Below are positions 48,462-61,104 of a stretch of DNA of 64,000 bases, piece by piece. Source of the DNA: Casuarina equisetifolia (taxonomy: Eukaryota > Streptophyta > Magnoliopsida > Fagales > Casuarinaceae); assembly GCA_028551475.1 (NCBI GenBank), contig CM052357.1, forward strand, positions 23,788,451-23,852,450, in the 5' to 3' direction. The position numbers and the translations under genes were made by a program. Each line of letters opens with the position of its first letter. Position 1 is the stretch's first letter. The notes beneath the pieces are model-generated. The model was not told where the DNA came from, made no database searches, and worked only from the letters and a program-made list of their open reading frames with translations.

Positions 48462-51400
48462 ATGGCTTCTTCAGAGGAAAATAGCGCATTGTTCCCGATT
48501 TTCATTTTGACAATAATGGCTCTGCCACTGTTACCTTACACAATTATGAAGTTATGCCGAGCTGCTTCAAAGAAAACAAAGAGCATACATTGCCACTGCT
48601 CTGATTGCTCTCGTTCAGGGAAGTACCGTAAATCAATATTCAAGCGGGTGAGCTCCTTCATTTTGGTTTTGATGTATCTTCAACTTCCTATTGCAGTGTT
48701 GTTATGGTATCTAACCATGCTGTCTTTTCTGGAGCATGCAGATATCAAATTTCTCCACTTATAGTAACTTGACTCTGATTTTGCTTTGGGTCATCGTGAT
48801 TATCCTGGTCTATTACATTAAAAATATGAGAAGTGAGGTAAATAGTTTAATAAAATTTGAGCTTTTGTTAGTGACCACGTGCCTATTCTAATTGGTCCGT
48901 TTCCTTCCTTTTGGAATTTGTGGTCAGATTCAAGTCTTTGAGCCTTTTAGTATTCTTGGTTTGGAACCTGGAGCTTCAGATTCAGAAATAAAGAAAGCTT
49001 ACAGAAGACTATCCATTCAATACCATCCTGATAAAAATCCAGATCCAGGTTGAAGGTGTTTCAGTTCTTCAGTTTATGTGTTTCATTTTCAGATATTTCT
49101 GTTTTTAACGAAGATGTTACTTAATACATATAAACCGCATGTGCTAATAGTCTCTTTTCTTTTTAATATTATTTTCAGAGGCCCATAAGTACTTTGTGGA
49201 GTTTATATCAAAGGCTTATCAGGCTCTGACAGATCCAATATCACGTGAAAATTTTGAGAAGTATGGCCATCCAGATGGCAGGCAGGTAATGTGTCTATCT
49301 AGGGAGTTTTGTGGAATGGGGTTGAATTCCTCTTTGTGAGTTGTGTACTGTTGTAACTGTTCTTAGTTTTAAAGCTATATGTGATAATTTGTTGAAGCAG
49401 GGTTTTCAAATGGGCATAGCACTCCCTCAGTTCTTGCTAGATATTGATGGAGCATCTGGTGGAATACTTCTACTTTGGATTGTTGGTGTCTGTATTCTGT
49501 TGCCTTTGGTGATAGCTGTTGTATATCTCTCGAGGTCATCCAAATATACTGGAAATTATGTGATGCATCAAACATTGTCAGCATATTATTATTTGATGAA
49601 ACCTTCTTTGGCCCCAAGGTATATACGTTAATCCTTGGTCAATTCATTTTTTTTATGAACTACGTTACTGTCTGCAATAAAGTCCAATTAGGATATGCTT
49701 TTGGTGAATCCGTATGACTTTTCTGTATATTAGGTATCATGTAAGTGAGCCTTTTTGTTGAATCAAACATTGACACAAGAGAGTACTAGTATGTTGCACT
49801 TGTGCATACACACACAACTGCAAGTGCACTTGAGTTTTTATATATCTATATATTTGGGATATGATTCCTTTCCTCATGCTAAACCAAGATGAGAATTTGA
49901 TTTGCATTACCTCCATCATATTGCTGATACAATTAGTGCACATAAGGATACAATTTGATTTGCATTACCCAAGAAATGACAATTAGACTGGCTAGTGGGA
50001 TGTTGGGGATGCCAATCTTTGACAATACACTTGATTAAGACTCGCCTTTTCTTGCCCCTCTTATGGTTACACATTACTGAATCTGTTGTATATATGGATG
50101 TATTTTTTGTCAATTCTGTCATGCAATCTTTTTTTTTTTTTTTGTCATTCTAATGCCAATCTTTGTTATACAGCAAAGTTATGGATGTCTTTGTAAAAGC
50201 TGCTGAATATATGGAAATTCCAGTTCGTAGGACCGATAATGAGCCCCTCCAGAAGCTTTTCATGTTGGTCAGGAGTGAGTTGAATCTAGACCTTAAAAAC
50301 ATTAAGCAAGAGCAAGCTAAGTTTTGGAGGCAGCATCCAGCCCTTGTCAAGGTTCTTCATGCACCAGATTTTGCTGCTTTTAGCAATTCGTTTGCATTTC
50401 TATCGATCTTTGGGAAATTCTTATGTGCTTGTTTTTTCCTTTTCTGTTCAGACAGAGTTGTTGATTCAGGCTCAATTAACTCGTGAATCAGCAACATTGC
50501 CTCCATCATTGCAAGCTGATTTCAGAAGGGTGCTGGAACTTGCACCTCGCCTTCTTGAAGAGCTAATGAAGGTGATTGCATCATCTTTTACCTTTATCAA
50601 ATAAGACTTAAATAATCATTGCTTATTGCAGTTAACATTATTAATGTGATCATATCAATTAAATATTAGTAATGCTGCTTTGTTAGAATTGGATGTGATA
50701 AAAGTAAGTCAAATAGTTTATTCACTTGATGATTCAGTGGTTAGTTCATTGGATTTGAAGAATTCCTATATTTTTTCCTGCACATTATAACTTCCGTTGA
50801 GCTATAATTCTGTGAATGAAGTGTTTTGAGGGAATTATGCAGATTTCAGCACCCTGATATGTCTTTTCGGGGAAGTATTCTTGCACATGATCCCTCAGCA
50901 GTTTGGTTGTACTGCCCGGAACAGCATATCAATATGGCAATTTTTTCTTCTATTCATTTGCCCGAGAGTTCCCTTTGCAGTCCAAAATTTTTGTGTAGTG
51001 TAGTGAAAGGAACCTATTAGGATGTCTTCTGAGTTATACTCTCTTTGACAGAATATAGAATTCCTTTTAATTTTTCTTTTTTGTTCCCCCTCCTTATTGG
51101 CTTGAAGAACTATAGTAGAGTGATGTATTGGTTGGAAATTTAAGTACCATAGAAGGGAGTGCAAGATTTTTGTTCCACAAACTTTATGTTTGTTACATCT
51201 TGCATCTGTTCATTGTTTAAGGAATTTTAGACGCAAGTATTGGCTGAGCTATCAAGCAGAGTGGGATCTTCTGGGTGAAACTTAAATGCAGATTCATATA
51301 TCATAGGCCAGGCAGTGGATGTTGAAATATGGAGTAAATATCTGAAAAAAAAGAGTGAGTGATTGAATTAGAAGATGCTGATTTTGATGATAGAAAGCAC

Positions 51401-53205
51401 ATCGGCTGTACAAGTTTGGCATAGGATCCTTGGTTGTTAGGTTTCAGTTTAAGAGCTTTGTTGGCATCGTTGATGTCATACTCACTTCCATCTTTTGCAC
51501 CAAATCACTTATTCAAAATGCATTGCTAGGATTTGTGACAGAGAAATGGCTAGGCCAGTTGTGTGTTTTGCTGTTTTCCTTTACCTGTTTTTCCCTGTAT
51601 CTTTATGTGGGTGGGAGGTTGAAGGTCTCTCATTAGCAATTCTTTATTATTTGTGCAGATGGCGGTTATACCACGCACTGCTCAGGGTCATGGATGGCTG
51701 AGGCCTGCAATTGGGGTAGTTGAGCTTTCTCAATGTATCATTCAGGTGAGGTGTCGCTTGAGGATGTATTTCTTTTTTGGTTTATGACTCATTAAAGCAA
51801 TGTATGTCTTAATGTCTTCATTCTTATCTATATCTAATTAATAGTTTTTCTGGACGTTCTTGTATAGGCTGGGATTGCATGACATCCTTACCCGGTTATA
51901 TTAGGGTTGAAGTCAGTAATTGTTAGATTTTATGCTATGTCCATAAAAATACAAATTATCTGAGAATTGTTTTTAGGTATTTATTTCGTTTTTCATTGGA
52001 AAGCATTTGTTAGCTGCTTCCTGTTAATATTATATGCTTAGGATTAATTGATCCCGGTTTCCTTCTTTTCCTAGTTCTTATTCATATTAGGATTCCTTTT
52101 GATGCGATGCAGGCAGTACCTCTCAGTGCGAGAAAGGGAACCGGGGGATCCGCTGAAGGTACTGCAACCTTTCTACAGCTGCCACATTTCAGTGAGGCCA
52201 TTATCAAAAAGATTGCCCGCAAAGTAAGTAGTTTTTAAGAACTTATGGCTGCTATAAACCCCCCTCTCCCCTTCCTTCTCCCCCCAGCACATCAATCAAG
52301 AAAGAAAGACCCATTTCCTGTTAACTGCATTCTTTTTTGATATTCTTAAAACAGTTTTTATTCTCCATTTGCAGAAGGTGAGAACGTTTCAGGACCTTCA
52401 GGAAATGAGCTCGGAAGAACGTGCTGAACTGCTTACTCAGGTAGCTGGGTTCTCGGCTGAGCATGTACAAGATGTTGAGACGGTGCTCGAGATGATGCCT
52501 TCCGTAACAGTTGAGGTTACCTGCGAGACTGAAGGTGAAGAGGGCATACAAGAGGGTGACATTGTCACTATCCATGCTTGGGTATCGCTCAAACGTGGAA
52601 ACGGCCTGATAGGCGCACTCCCCCATGCCCCCTGTTACCCATTTCACAAGGAAGAAAACTTTTGGTTGTTGCTCGCAGATACGGTTTCAAATAATGTCTG
52701 GTTTTCTCAGAAGGTCAGTTTTATGGATGAAGCTGCAGCCATAACTGCTGCTTCAAAGTCAATTGAGGAGATTATGGAGGGATCGGGAGCAGATGTGAAG
52801 AAGACTAGCGCAGCGGTGAGAGAGGCAGTTGAGAAGGTGAAGAGTGGGTCTCGACTGGTGCTAGGCAAGTTCCAGGCCCCAGCAGAGGGAAACTATAATT
52901 TGACTTGTCACTGCTTGTGCGACGCTTGGATAGGCTGCGACAGAAAGACAAACTTGAAAGTAAAAGTTTTGAAACGGACAAGGGCCGGCACTCGAGGTGG
53001 TCTCGTCTCTGAAGAGGGACCCATTGCGGAGGATGGGATTGAGGAGGAGGAGGAGAATGAAGAAGAGGAATATGATGATTACGAGAGCGAGTACAGCGAA
53101 GATGAGGCGGATGAAAAAGATGCCAAAAAGAAAGGCCCGGCTGCCAACGGCACCCTAAATAAACAGGGCTCGAGCTCCGATGGTTCGGCCACAGATGAGG
53201 AATGA
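48462..53205 (+). CDS. ERdj2/Sec63-type ER membrane J-protein (684 aa)
   Basis: Ten coding exons: 48462-48647, 48742-48837, 48928-49048, 49179-49285, 49401-49618, 50174-50351, 50452-50571, 51659-51745, 52113-52223, 52375-53205; 2055 nt, all junctions in frame. Sec63 homologues sit in the ER membrane with Sec61/Sec62 and recruit BiP to the translocon through a lumenal J domain. Visible parts: a hydrophobic segment near residues 10-27, a second at about 70-88 ([15 protein letters not shown]), the J domain (about 98-165) with intact HPD at 127-129, a third membrane span near 193-212 ([20 protein letters not shown]), the Sec63/Brl region from about 240 to 600, and a long acidic C-terminal tail ([20 protein letters not shown]) after about 630. 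Length fits plant ERDJ2A/B (about 690 aa). The start is the first ATG after a 5' UTR intron and matches the family N-terminus ([17 protein letters not shown]). No lesion is seen. Confidence 0.96.
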
Positions 53206-54783
53206 TACGAATTCTGTTGTATTAGTGACGAAACAATAAATAAACATTTTTAGCCCACTTTTTAAATCATTTGAAGAACTTTACAACCATAACAGCAACT
53301 CATTTGTTTTGGCCTCTGTTTAATGTCCCCAAGTTTCATTACGAGCCTGTTTCCCTAGGGACCTTGTCCCTCACAAACCCCAGAGCAGAAGGGACCCTGA
53401 CGCGAAACAATACCCACAGATCTAAGGATAACAAAGTGGAATGTCCACCTGAGGAATATTGCGAGCATGTTCCGGTGGCCAAACTCTCTAATAAAAGGGC
53501 GGGAGGAGGGGCGGTGACTGTTGGGCCACAATCTTTGCTAACACAAGGAACGCCCACAGATCTGAGGGAAATCGGACAGAGTTTCCTTTGTTTCTTTGGA
53601 TAATTTCCCTTGAATACAAACAGTACAACACAACTACCAGCAATGTAAATCACTACTCCTAAGTTACGGCTACAGATACAGCTACAGCTACAACACAATG
53701 AAGCTACTGAACTAGAAAGCAGTGAAAGCTAGCTACGGAAGGTAGAAACAACACTCGTTCATGGATGGTTTCCTCTGCTATTTCTTCCTCTCTCTCTGCC
53801 AGTTCTTATCTTCGTTCCTCTTTTTCTGCCAGTTATGCCCTTCAGCAATTTCCCTTTTCTACCCTTCAAATGCCACGTGCCACCTGTCAAGTCCGGTCCT
53901 AACAGTGACTGAGAGACTTGATATTATAAAACAGGCTTGAGGTTGGAAAGAGCAAGGGGCGGTGCACTCCTTGTTTCAGAGGGCTGATATTTTTAACCCG
54001 TCGGTTTTTAGTATCTTCTCTTCTGGATAATTAGTCAAACCGATAACGTGTGCAGATAAAGCCTGTCAGATTGTGATGGTAACTAAAGCTTCTGGTTGTG
54101 TGCGTCTGTGCATTGTTTGGAATGGGATTTAGAATTTGTTTGGAGGAGCTTGTTTGAAGATTTTGATTGTGTCCCAAGTCACGATGAGTTTATCCCTAAA
54201 TATCCGGTTGGTGTTGATCTATTCTATGGACGTGAAAGGCATACAGACGTCACCCACGCATCAATTTTTTACACATGGACCACAACCAAGAGCCGGGTTG
54301 ACTTCCACGTTCTTGATACTTCAAAAGGTAAAGCTACGTAATCAGCATTACCAAGAACGGATAAGAACAGTGTGGTAGAGTCTGTGGGCCAGTTACGGCA
54401 TTACCGCTGCTGCTAAAATCAAAATCAGGGAGGCTCATTAGTCGTTGGCCTTGGTAAGAAAGGCTACGCGCTTTAAGTCCAGGTCGTCTTATCTCACTTC
54501 CAGCAGTGAGGTGACATCGCAAGAGTTGGGAGATTTAAGTGTATGCTCTCGTACCATTTCTCCGCTAATTACTTAGATCATGCAACAAACATATGCATGC
54601 CAACACTAAAGACACCAAGGACTTTGTTTGGTTTAAATTAAATCTATTCACATCTTTCAAAGAACAATAATTTATAATTACTTTAGAATTTCATATACCT
54701 ATAAGGCTGTAACAAGTATTCCCTTGGACAATTTTCTATATTTGATCACTCTAACAGCTCATAAGACATAATAAATAGTTTTC
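53206..54783. other. ERdj2 3' flank and intergenic DNA
   Basis: No gene is recognised. The first part is the likely 3' UTR with an AATAAATAAA-like signal near 53236. A second copy of the short repeat is at 53936-54010. ORFs 53271-53603 (+) and 53339-53698 (-) lie opposite each other and have no family signal. Confidence 0.5.
53936..54010. repeat. Short dispersed repeat, copy 2
   Basis: Shares GGTTGGAAAGAGCAA, GGGCGGTGC, TTGTTT and TTTTTAACCCG with 47311-47410, allowing for a shorter middle. Same orientation. Confidence 0.6.
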
Positions 54784-54901
54784 AAAGACCTTAAGCTCAT
54801 GAGCCAAACCTTGACCGGCAATCCCACCAGTTGTGTGTTCGAGTCCCCTCCCCTTCCTTGGGTGCATATGTAATAAAAAGTAAAAATAAAAAGACCTTAA
54901 G
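54784..54901 (+). mobile_element. Short SINE-like insertion with 12-bp target duplication
   Basis: AAAGACCTTAAG occurs at 54784-54795 and again at 54890-54901. The 94 bp between contain GACCGGCAATCCCACC and a polymerase III B-box-like GTTCGAGTCC, and end in an A-rich tail (TAATAAAAAGTAAAAATAA). These are the marks of a tRNA-derived SINE, here short and probably 5'-truncated because no clear A box is seen. Confidence 0.55.
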
Positions 54902-54929
54902 GTTATGGGCCTAGGTTTTGATCCAATGG

Positions 54930-55064
54930 GAATAATAACTACACCTTTTTATATACCCAAAAACTCTCACTTGCATAACATTCTCTCCTACTTAAATTCA
55001 TGTTACCCTTAATGTGAATGAGGCCTACTACCTACCTCATATTAGGGGATAACATTTGCAAATC
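54930..55064 (+). repeat. Flanking repeat R, left copy
   Basis: Runs from GAATAATAACTACACC through CTCCTACTTAAATTCATG and TGAATGAGG to TTGCAAATCA, directly up to the 5' LTR of the copia element. A matching copy begins two bases after the 3' LTR (60400-60547). Confidence 0.8.
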
Positions 55065-55391
55065 AAAGATATGAGAGGAGCATATGTAGCCATGTCACTT
55101 ATGGTTGCCACGTTGGACCATCAAATATTAGTTACTCACATAGCTACTATGCAAAGTGCTCACTTGTAGAGAATGTGGCTGGATGGGACAGAGACATAAG
55201 GCAAAGGCTCATCCACTGAAGCTCACTGACATCATTTCTCTTCCACTTTTCATTATGTAAGGATGTATAGTTCATAGAAGAAAACTTAACATAGGATCAT
55301 TTTCTCCCATTTGTAACTAGATTGTATTAAGTTTTCCTTATTTTATCAAAGAAGAAACAAGTTTTTCCCAAACCACAATCGTGTTTTGACA
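55065..55391 (+). repeat. 5' LTR of the copia element
   Basis: Related along its length to 60042-60398. Its start is degenerate (the TGTTCGG of the 3' copy is not kept); its end GTTTTGACA matches. Confidence 0.85.
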
Positions 55392-58300
55392 TGGCATCAA
55401 GAGCTTAAGTTTCCAAAATTATGTTCTTCATGAATTGAGCTTAAAACTTTTTCATTTTCTTTGATCCAAATCCACTTCTACTCATAACCCACAAATCATA
55501 GTTTTCTAACTATTTTCCTATCAAAACCAACTACAAAAGGCCCTTTGACAACCTTTTTCATCCAATTGAACAACATCCTAATGCGATTATGTGTTTTTTC
55601 TGATAACCTAAGCAAAAACCATATAGTTTTGGTCCATCTCATCTATCTTAAATAGCGAAGCCAAAATTACAACATTTTTTCTCTCAACTTTAAGTGCAAT
55701 GACACCATTCATCAATTAGAACTATCAACTTTCAAAATGGCGTTTCATGCTTTTAATAGAATAATGACATCATAGCGTGAAACTTGCAATGACACCATTT
55801 TCTTCATTTGATTCAACCTTCAACGATGTCATTTGAAGCAACTTTGCTCCAACCACTAAGTGGCAAATTTAGGTGAAACTCCACTCTATGTACCACCCCA
55901 CCATGGTGGTAGAAGCGGAATTGGACTTTGTACATATCATCAAACACCTTTGTCTACTACACCATTGTGAGATTCAAATAATAGGGTCCAAACCCTAGAA
56001 TTCTTCGATCCACTCTATTTGTCGCTTGGAGACCTGCACATGTGGCAATTAAACTCCCCAAAACATTGAATTATGTAGTCTGGAATGAAACAATGACAAT
56101 TGTCCTCTTAATTAAGAACAATTTTTTTTCATTAATGGATCCTACAAAAAACCCAAACCTAACTTTCCCACCCAAAAGCTTTAGGAATGTTGCAATGACC
56201 TATACCATGGGTGGATTCTCAATTTCGTCGGCAATTATCTCCATGATGAAATGATCTACACCAAAAATGCAGTTGAAATGTGGGCAAAGCTCCATGCTCG
56301 GTACCATTAAGTCAACCTATCTAGGATTATGACCTAACCACCAAACTCTGCTCAATTTGGCAAGGGGGTGAGTCAATTTTGACATATTTTGGTCAATTGA
56401 AGCAACTCCAGAACAAATATAGCTCCTTAATTGAGCTTAGGATGCCTCAAATGGAGACTTTTAGGCCATGGCAAGAGTATGAAGAAAAGATGAAGTTCTA
56501 TCAATTTCTTCGGGGTCGAGATGAGTGCTATTTGACATTAATGGAGCAAATTCTGGTTATGCAACCTCTTTTGGACCTTTTATAGGTGTATTTGATGTTC
56601 TACAAGGTCAAATAGTGATGGAGCGTGGCAAGGAAGATAACTAGAGAACTGCTTTTGTTACAACGAAAAACCAAGTCAATGCAACAAGCTTAGGAGGCAG
56701 GTTAAGAGTTGTTGCAGTGGGCACACCTACAGGGTTGACTTCAGGTGCTAAATGACTTGCAACAAACACTAAAGGTAGCATAAAATGATTGCTTGTTTAA
56801 AGGTGAGCAAAATGACAAATGTGCCCTCTATGGAAAAAATGGCCATAAAAAGAAAAAATGTTACTGAGTGACGGGCCTGCAGTGCGATTATTGCAAGGGG
56901 CATGGCCATAAAAAGAAGGAATGCTACAAAATGCATGGTTTTCCACCAGGCCACAAAAATTACAAAGAGAAAAGCAAGGAAAACTTGGTAATTGAAAATG
57001 CTAATTATGTTTTCATCACCAAAACAAACTATCAATAGTTCATGTAGTTCTTGAATAGCAATTAGGATGCCTAGGCTTACTTGGTACATTTGACTTCTTA
57101 AACAAATGTTGGATAATTAATTTTAATGTTAGCAACCATATTACTACAAATTTGTCATACTTGAATTCAATTGTTCCATATGCTTCTAGACCTAAGAAAG
57201 TTAAATTTTCAAATAGTGATGGTGCATTAGTAACACATATTTGTAATACATGCATATCCAAAACCTTAAAATTAAACACGATGCTATATTCACCATATTT
57301 CAAATTTAATCTCATCTTTGCCTTAAAATTCTATCATAAGAATAAATGTCGCATCATATTTTATGCTCAATTTTATGTATTTTAGAACCTTTGGACAAGT
57401 GAAGTCAAAGCCCTTGATAAGGTTAAAAATGGTTTTTACTATTTTGTTACATGTCTTGATAGGAAAGATGTCACACAACTTTCAAGACATGTCTCATCTT
57501 TTGTAAACACAAAGTCAACATGTACTATTTTAAATTCCAAACTTTAACATTGTAGATTAGGACATATATCTGATAGAAAATTTCAATATATTAATGACTT
57601 TAAATTTGCAAAAATCTCTTAACACGAGCCTTGCATGATTTATCCTTCTATGAATTAGACTTGCAATCATTTCCTTGTGCATGATCATACAATGCAACAT
57701 ATTTTTGACTTAGTCCATGTAGATGTTTGAGGACCTTATAAAATCTCCAATCATGATGGGTCACGATTTTTTCTCTCTTTAGTTAATGATTTTTCTCATG
57801 AAACTTGGATGTTCCTAATGAAAGTCAAGAGTGAGTCTTATTCATGGTTGGAAGAGTTCTTTAACTTGGTTAAAAACCAATTTGACACAGAGGTCAAGTG
57901 CATTAAAGCTAACAATGCATTTGATTTTTTCAACCAACACATAAAACAATTATTTACTTCTCATGACATTAGGCACAAAAGTTCATGTGAGCACACCACA
58001 ATAGAATGGTGTACTTAAGGAGAAACATTGCTACATTATAGATGTTTCATGAGCTCTAGAATTTTGGAGCTCAATGCCCTACAAATTCTAGGGAAAATAT
58101 ATACTTACAACCACCTATCTCATCAATAGGATGTCATCCATTGTTTTGTATGAAATCATAGCATTTGAAAATTTTTTTGGAAAGTCACCTTAATTCTCAC
58201 ATCTTCATGCTTTTGGGTGTTTGTGTCATGCTACCATTGTGGGACCAAAAGATAAATTTTCCCCACGAGCAATCCCTAGCATCTTTATGAGATATGCTTA

Positions 58301-60041
58301 AGGTCAAAAGAGTTAAAAGTTTTATGATCCTAATAAGAATAAATTCTTTATGAGTAGAAATGTAAAATTTTAAGATGACATTTTTCTTTTTTCACAAGGC
58401 CAAGTCATACTCTACTATGTAGGTACCTTTGATAGAACTTACTCCAAAGACTCCAAAGGTTCATGACATTGAGGTATCTTTTGACCCTACACATTCATCA
58501 CCCATTCTAAAAGCATATGGAACAGTTGAATTGGAGGTAAGAAAATCCTAGGCCATGGAATAGGAGATCAAGGCATTGGAGGCAAACCACACATGAAAGA
58601 TAGTAAACCTGCCTTAGGAAAGAAAACCCATCGGTTGCAAATGGGTATATAAAATTGAGTATAAAAATGATAGATTAGTGGAAAGGTACAAGGCAAGATT
58701 GGTAACAAAATGATATAGTTAGAAATGAGTGGATTATCATGGGATTTTCACCCCAATTGTAAAGCATATCATAAGTAGGTGTACTTTTTCCTTAACAGCT
58801 AAACACCAATGGGACATCCACCAAATGGACATCAACAATGCTTTTCTACAAAGAGATCTTGATGAAAAGATCTATATAAGGCTTTCGCCAAGTGATCCAA
58901 CAAAGAACAATGAGAAAGTTTGCAAGTTGAAGAAGTTTATTTACAGGCTTAAGTAAACGGCCAAATAGTGGTATGAAAAGTTCATCGAGACATTATTTGT
59001 AGTTGGATATCAAGACTCCATGCACAACATCTTACTATTTGACAAATGAAAAGGTAAACTTGTGGTCATTCTTATCATTTATGTTAATGATATACTCATT
59101 ACTGACAGTGACACTAAAGGCATACAAGAAGTGAAATCACATCTTCATTCTATCTTACATATTAAGGATTTGAAATTTGAAATTAAGGTCCTTAGAGATG
59201 ACAAAAGCATCCACTTAAGTCAACACAAGTACATTCTTGAAATGATAAATGAGATGGATTAAGAGCAAGAAGCCTTAGTAACTCCATGGACACCAGCTTG
59301 TCATTGACCACTTTCAAACTTGACTAGGGAGCACAAGTGCCTTGAGATGATAATTTATTTCTGAGTGATCCATTCAAGTATCAATAACTTATAAGAAAGT
59401 TGAACTATCTCAATGTCACAACACCTGACATTTCCTACACAATGTACAATTTGACCCAATTCATGCATTCACCTAAGAAATCTCACTAGAAAGCAACCAC
59501 TAAATTGGTAAGATACTAGTTTATTTATCCTCGCTTTTGGAGGTTACAAGATGAAAGCATATTATAATTTAGAGTATGCCACTTGTAAGGTTGGTAGAAA
59601 ATCAATCATCAATTTTTATGTTATACTTAAAGAGGCACTTATCTTTTGGAAAAGCAAGAAACAAGACAATGGTATCTCCCTCTTCTATAGAAGTATAATA
59701 TCAAGCCATGACTTTCACATCATGTGAAGTTATTTGGTTACTAGGTCTTTAAGGAGACATAGAGGTAGAAGTCTCATGTTTAGTGACCTTGTATTGTGAC
59801 AATAAGGCTGCAATGGAACTTGCAACAAATCATATGGTACATTAGCATACTAAGCATATAGATGCTAATTGTCACTTCATCAAGGAAAATATCATACATG
59901 ACCTCATTAGAACTAAGCACGTTGGAACAAGAAACCAACCAACAAATGTTCTTACCAAAGCTTTAAGAGCAAATCAACATGTTTATCTTCTCGACAAGTT
60001 AAATGTCATTATTTCTTATTGACCATTAACTTATGGGGGGA

Positions 60042-60398
60042 TGTTCGGATACAAAAGGAGCATAGGTAGCCATGTCACTTATGGCTGCCATGTTGGACTA
60101 TTAGATAGCAACTACTCATGTAACTATCGTGTAGTCTTCTCACTTGCAGTAAATAATAGCTACTCACGTAGCTTTTATGCAGTGCACTCCCTTGTAGAAA
60201 ATGCAATTGGATGGGATGGAGATGTGAGGCAAAGGCTCACCAACATCGTTTCCCTCCCTTTTTCATTATATAAGGATTTATAGTTCATAGAAGAAAACTT
60301 AACATAAGATCATTATCTTCCATTCGTAGCTGGATAGTATTTCCTTGTTTTATCAATGAAGAAGCAAGTTTTCCCCAAACCACAATTGTGTTTTGACA
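60042..60398 (+). repeat. 3' LTR of the copia element
   Basis: Begins TGTTCGGATAC right after the purine tract and ends TTTTGACA. It is about 30 bp longer than the 5' LTR because of an internal difference around 60125-60165. Confidence 0.88.
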
Positions 60399-60399
60399 A

Positions 60400-60547
60400 G
60401 AATAATAACTACACCTTTTTATATAACCAAAAACTCCCACTTGCCTTTCTAATTGCATAACATTCTCTCCCACTTAAATTCATGTTACCTTCAATGTGAA
60501 TGAGGTCTACTACCTACCCCATATTAAGGTATATCAATTGCAAATCA
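60400..60547 (+). repeat. Flanking repeat R, right copy
   Basis: Matches 54930-55064 along its length with an extra CCTTTCTAATTG-like insertion. It starts almost exactly at the LTR end. A third, partial match to its beginning (CAAAAACTCTCACTTACCTT) is seen near 60660. Confidence 0.8.
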
Positions 60548-61104
60548 CCAATTGAATCAACCTAAAAAATTACATACTTTGGTATTACTTGTTACATGCT
60601 TAAAATTTCAACCTAAAAAGTTAACCATTAGAAAAGAGTAGCCAAACCCTCTCACATAACAAAAACTCTCACTTACCTTTCCAATATAAAAGAAGTCAAT
60701 GACATAATAGTAAATAAGTACCTTGAGAGAAATACTTGAGAAAAAAAAAATTCTTCCTCTTAAATTTGAACTTCATATATTTTTTTTTCTCACTCTAATA
60801 TTTTCACTTCATATCTAATAAGAAGATGGAGTTGATGTGATTCTCAAGTGAATCAAACAACTTAGTAGAATATCAAGAAAAAAGAATAAGCTGATCAAAA
60901 TTTTAAAGTAAGCAATGCTTATGGAACGGAAGCAACTAAATACATGGGGGGGTAAAAAACTCCCATTCCAGCATTATGATCTGTTCGCGTTATGTCACCA
61001 TACATGCACCCATAACCAACAAATTAGACTACAGAAGCAAAACGCCTCACTATTCTACAAAAAATGAAACCCGCCTGTACAAGATAATTAGCAGAAGAAT
61101 TTAA
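60548..61104. other. Intergenic DNA and ATM 3' flank
   Basis: No gene is seen. The sequence is AT-rich. The part from about 60900 to 61104 is probably the 3' UTR of the minus-strand ATM-like gene. Confidence 0.5.

Larger units (their letters stand above)
55065..60398 (+). mobile_element. Decayed full-length Ty1/copia LTR retrotransposon
   Basis: LTRs are at about 55065-55391 and 60042-60398 and are clearly related along their length (GTAGCCATGTCACTTATGG, TTCATAGAAGAAAACTTAAC, CCCAAACCACAAT). A primer site GGCATCAAGAGC follows the 5' LTR, similar to the initiator-tRNA-Met site usual in copia. A purine tract (TTATGGGGGGA) precedes the 3' LTR. Inside, in order: gag-like sequence from 56042; a CCHC zinc knuckle near 56883-56924 (CDYCKGHGHKKKEC); integrase fragments near 57540-58010 (CRLGH, VNDFSHETWMFLMKVKS); reverse transcriptase near 58630-59260 (KWVYKIEY, QMDINNAFLQ, YVNDILIT); and RNase H near 59690-59990. 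Many stops and frameshifts make every ORF defective. In the polymerase motif the usual YVDD reads YVND. No 5-bp target duplication is visible; a much longer repeat flanks the element instead. Confidence 0.93.
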
